The notes under the pieces were generated by a model. It did no database searches. It saw only the letters and a list, made by a program, of their open reading frames with translations, and was not told the DNA's origin. A stretch of DNA of 8,329 nt from the NCBI GenBank assembly GCA_016793585.1, contig JAEUJR010000938.1, positions 1-8,329 of the forward strand, written 5' to 3'. Made by a program: the position numbers and the translations under genes. Below, one piece after another: positions 6,461 through 8,329 of the stretch (the first letter of the stretch is position 1; the number at the start of each line of letters is the position of its first letter). The stretch comes from Archangium sp. (GTDB taxonomy: Bacteria > Myxococcota > Myxococcia > Myxococcales > Myxococcaceae).

Positions 6461-8329
6461 TCAGAAGCTCTGACCGATCGTGAACTCGAACTGAGGCACC
6501 TGCAGATCGATCGCCTGGCGACGGTTGAGCGGGAAGCCCCACTCGAAGCGCAGCGGGCCAATCGGCGAGAACCAGCGGAAGCCGAACCCGACCGAGTGGA
6601 AGAGGCCCAGCGGCAGGTTCGGGTACGTGCGGTCCTGGAAGAACGGCACTCCGCGCGCGAACGCATTGCCCGCGTCGTAGAAGAGCACGCCGCGAATGCC
6701 GACCTTCTCGAAGATGGGGAACTCGAGCTCGATGTTGAGGAAGAGCTGGCGATCGCCGCCGACGTTGATGGGCGTGGTGACCCCGTCGGGCGTCGAGGCC
6801 GCGAGCTCGGTCGGCGAGATGGTGCGAATCGGGTAGCCGCGCACCGTGAAGATGCCACCCAGGTAATAGAGCTCTGACGCTGGCAGACCGTTGGCGGGCT
6901 CGAGCTGCTGAATGATGCCGAGCTGCAGCTGGCCCTTGAGCACGATGCCCAGCGGCAGCGGCACATAACCTCTGAAGTTCCCCGTGTAGCGGTTGAAGAT
7001 GTACGAGCCACCGAGCGGGCGCGGGGCAAACTCGGCGGTCACGTTCATGAACCAGCCCTGCGACGGAAAGAGGCGGTTGTTGCGCTTGTCCCACAGCCAG
7101 CCGGCGCGCAGCGCGCTCGTGTTGCCGCTGCGGAACTGATCGGCCAGCAACAGCGACTGCCGGCTCGGCTCGACGCGAACGAACTCGCGCGTGTAGCCGA
7201 GGTTGAACGACATCTCGTCGGCGATGACGTAGTAGCCGAGGCTCGCTGTGCCGCCGTACGCGTCGCGCACGAAGCCGAAGTAGTCGAGCTGCGTTCGGTA
7301 CGCGTCGACCGAGAAGATGAAGTTCGTGTCGAGGAAGTACGGGTCGAAATACGACGCCTGGAAGAACTGCCGCAGGCCCGACAGCTGTGCCGAGAACGAG
7401 ACGGCCTGGCCCCAGCCGAGGAAGTTCTGCTGCGCGACCTGCGCCGTGAAGATGAAGCTCTCGATGTTCGAGAAGCCCAGGCCGACCTGGAAGGTGCCCG
7501 TCGACTTCTCCTTCACCTCGACCGTCACCAGCACGTGCTCGTCGTCGCGGCCCGGCTTGTGCGTCACTTCGACGGTCTCGAAGAAGCCGAGCGCGGTGAC
7601 CTTCTCTTTCGAGCGCCGCATGCCGGTGCCCGAGAAGAGCTCGCCTTCGAACACGCGCAGCTGCCGGCGAATGACCTTGTCGCGCGTCTTCGTGTTGCCG
7701 ACGACGTCGATGCGCTCGATGGTGACCTGCTTGCCCTTGTTGACGTCGAAGGTCAGGTCGATGGTCTTCGCCTCGGCGTTGACCGCCGTGACGGGCACCG
7801 GGTTCGCGTAGGCGTAGCCCGAGTCGTAATAGACGTCGGTGATGGCTTGAATGTCGCGGGCGAGGAGCGAGCGGTTGAAGATCTCGCCCTCCTTCGACGC
7901 CATCTTCGCTTTGAACTCCTCTTTCGTGGCGATGAGGTCGCCCGAGAAGTCGAGCTTGCCGATGCTGTACGGCTCGCCCTCCTCCACGCGCAGCGTGATG
8001 CTGATGTTGCGCTTGTCGGGAGAGAGGCTGACGACGGGCTTGTCGACGCGAACGTTGATGAAGCCGCGGTCGTAATACGCGGCCTGAATGACCTGCAGGT
8101 CGCGCTGGAAGAGCTCTTCGCGGTACGTGCCTTCGGAGGTGAGGAACGAGAGGTACCCGCCCTCCTTCGTCGCCATCACGGCCTTCAGCTCGGCGACCGG
8201 CACCTTCTCGACGCCCATCAGGTTGATGTCCTTCACCTGAACCTTGGCGTTCTCTTTGACGACGATGACGACGTCGACCTCGGTCGACCCTTCGACGGGC
8301 CGAAGCTCGGAGGTGACCTCGGCGAGGAA
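6461..8329 (-). CDS. bamA: Outer-membrane protein assembly factor BamA, N-terminus outside window
   Basis: Central component of the BAM machine, which folds and inserts beta-barrel proteins into the outer membrane. The frame stays open to the window edge, so the GTG at 8236 is not the start; 622 residues are visible. Counting from the edge, residues 1-29 finish one POTRA domain. Three more POTRAs follow at about 30-118, 119-198 and 200-278, each with the beta-alpha-alpha-beta-beta pattern; these are most simply POTRA3-5. The barrel spans about 279-622, with VRGY at 496-499 (the loop-6 VRGF/Y motif), the conserved GPLRFEWGFPLN near the end, and a terminal Phe typical of outer-membrane barrels. 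The signal peptide and first POTRAs are missing. No skp/ompH gene follows it; its stop is three bases from the convergent FHA stop. BamA is preferred over TamA or Omp85-like relatives because of the number and spacing of the POTRAs and the barrel motifs. Confidence 0.96.
   Translation of the reverse strand, partial: FLAEVTSELRPVEGSTEVDVVIVVKENAKVQVKDINLMGVEKVPVAELKAVMATKEGGYLSFLTSEGTYREELFQRDLQVIQAAYYDRGFINVRVDKPVVSLSPDKRNISITLRVEEGEPYSIGKLDFSGDLIATKEEFKAKMASKEGEIFNRSLLARDIQAITDVYYDSGYAYANPVPVTAVNAEAKTIDLTFDVNKGKQVTIERIDVVGNTKTRDKVIRRQLRVFEGELFSGTGMRRSKEKVTALGFFETVEVTHKPGRDDEHVLVTVEVKEKSTGTFQVGLGFSNIESFIFTAQVAQQNFLGWGQAVSFSAQLSGLRQFFQASYFDPYFLDTNFIFSVDAYRTQLDYFGFVRDAYGGTASLGYYVIADEMSFNLGYTREFVRVEPSRQSLLLADQFRSGNTSALRAGWLWDKRNNRLFPSQGWFMNVTAEFAPRPLGGSYIFNRYTGNFRGYVPLPLGIVLKGQLQLGIIQQLEPANGLPASELYYLGGIFTVRGYPIRTISPTELAASTPDGVTTPINVGGDRQLFLNIELEFPIFEKVGIRGVLFYDAGNAFARGVPFFQDRTYPNLPLGLFHSVGFGFRWFSPIGPLRFEWGFPLNRRQAIDLQVPQFEFTIGQSF

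Noticed and set aside
8234..8236. GTG at 8236 as the bamA start
   Set aside because: The frame stays open to the window edge and the upstream residues (EVDVVIVVKEN) continue a POTRA domain, so this codon is an internal valine.

Overview
The window is a GC-rich (by eye roughly two-thirds G+C), densely coding stretch of bacterial chromosome. It holds seven protein genes, two of them cut by the window edges. The only non-coding stretch longer than about 50 bases is a 121-base divergent intergenic region (5437-5557). I see no rRNA, tRNA, CRISPR array, insertion sequence, integrase or phage gene. A BamA outer-membrane assembly protein and a lipoprotein with a lipobox show a diderm (Gram-negative) organism. 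The high GC, the FHA protein with a C-terminal membrane anchor, the CBM9-like lipoprotein and the NifJ-type pyruvate oxidoreductase together suggest Myxococcota or a related former deltaproteobacterial group. That placement is an inference from gene style, not a measured affiliation.

Left region (1-4200, all + strand) looks like one operon. It begins with the C-terminal part of pyruvate:ferredoxin/flavodoxin oxidoreductase (nifJ). This overlaps by four bases (ATGA) a dihydroorotate-dehydrogenase-like FMN protein with a strong Shine-Dalgarno sequence. A crotonase-family (enoyl-CoA hydratase/isomerase) protein and a hormone-sensitive-lipase-type alpha/beta hydrolase follow, two bases apart. PFOR interconverts pyruvate and acetyl-CoA plus reduced ferredoxin or flavodoxin. 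The last two genes could act on acyl-CoA and ester substrates, but no single pathway can be read from the sequence.

Middle region (4204-6457) is a divergent pair. On the minus strand is a lipoprotein with an N-terminal beta-sandwich-like domain and a C-terminal CBM9-like domain. On the plus strand is an FHA phosphothreonine-binding protein with a degenerate FHA-like N-terminal half and one C-terminal membrane helix.

Right region (6461-8329, minus strand) is most of bamA, lacking its N-terminus (signal peptide and first POTRA domains), which lies beyond the window.

Both convergent gene pairs (hydrolase/lipoprotein and FHA/bamA) have exactly three bases between stop codons, so there is no intergenic room for terminators. 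I found no convincing new multi-gene system. The best leads are two enzyme-family proteins with altered active-site motifs (the DHOD-like protein and the crotonase), the nifJ/DHOD-like coupling, and the layout of the FHA protein.
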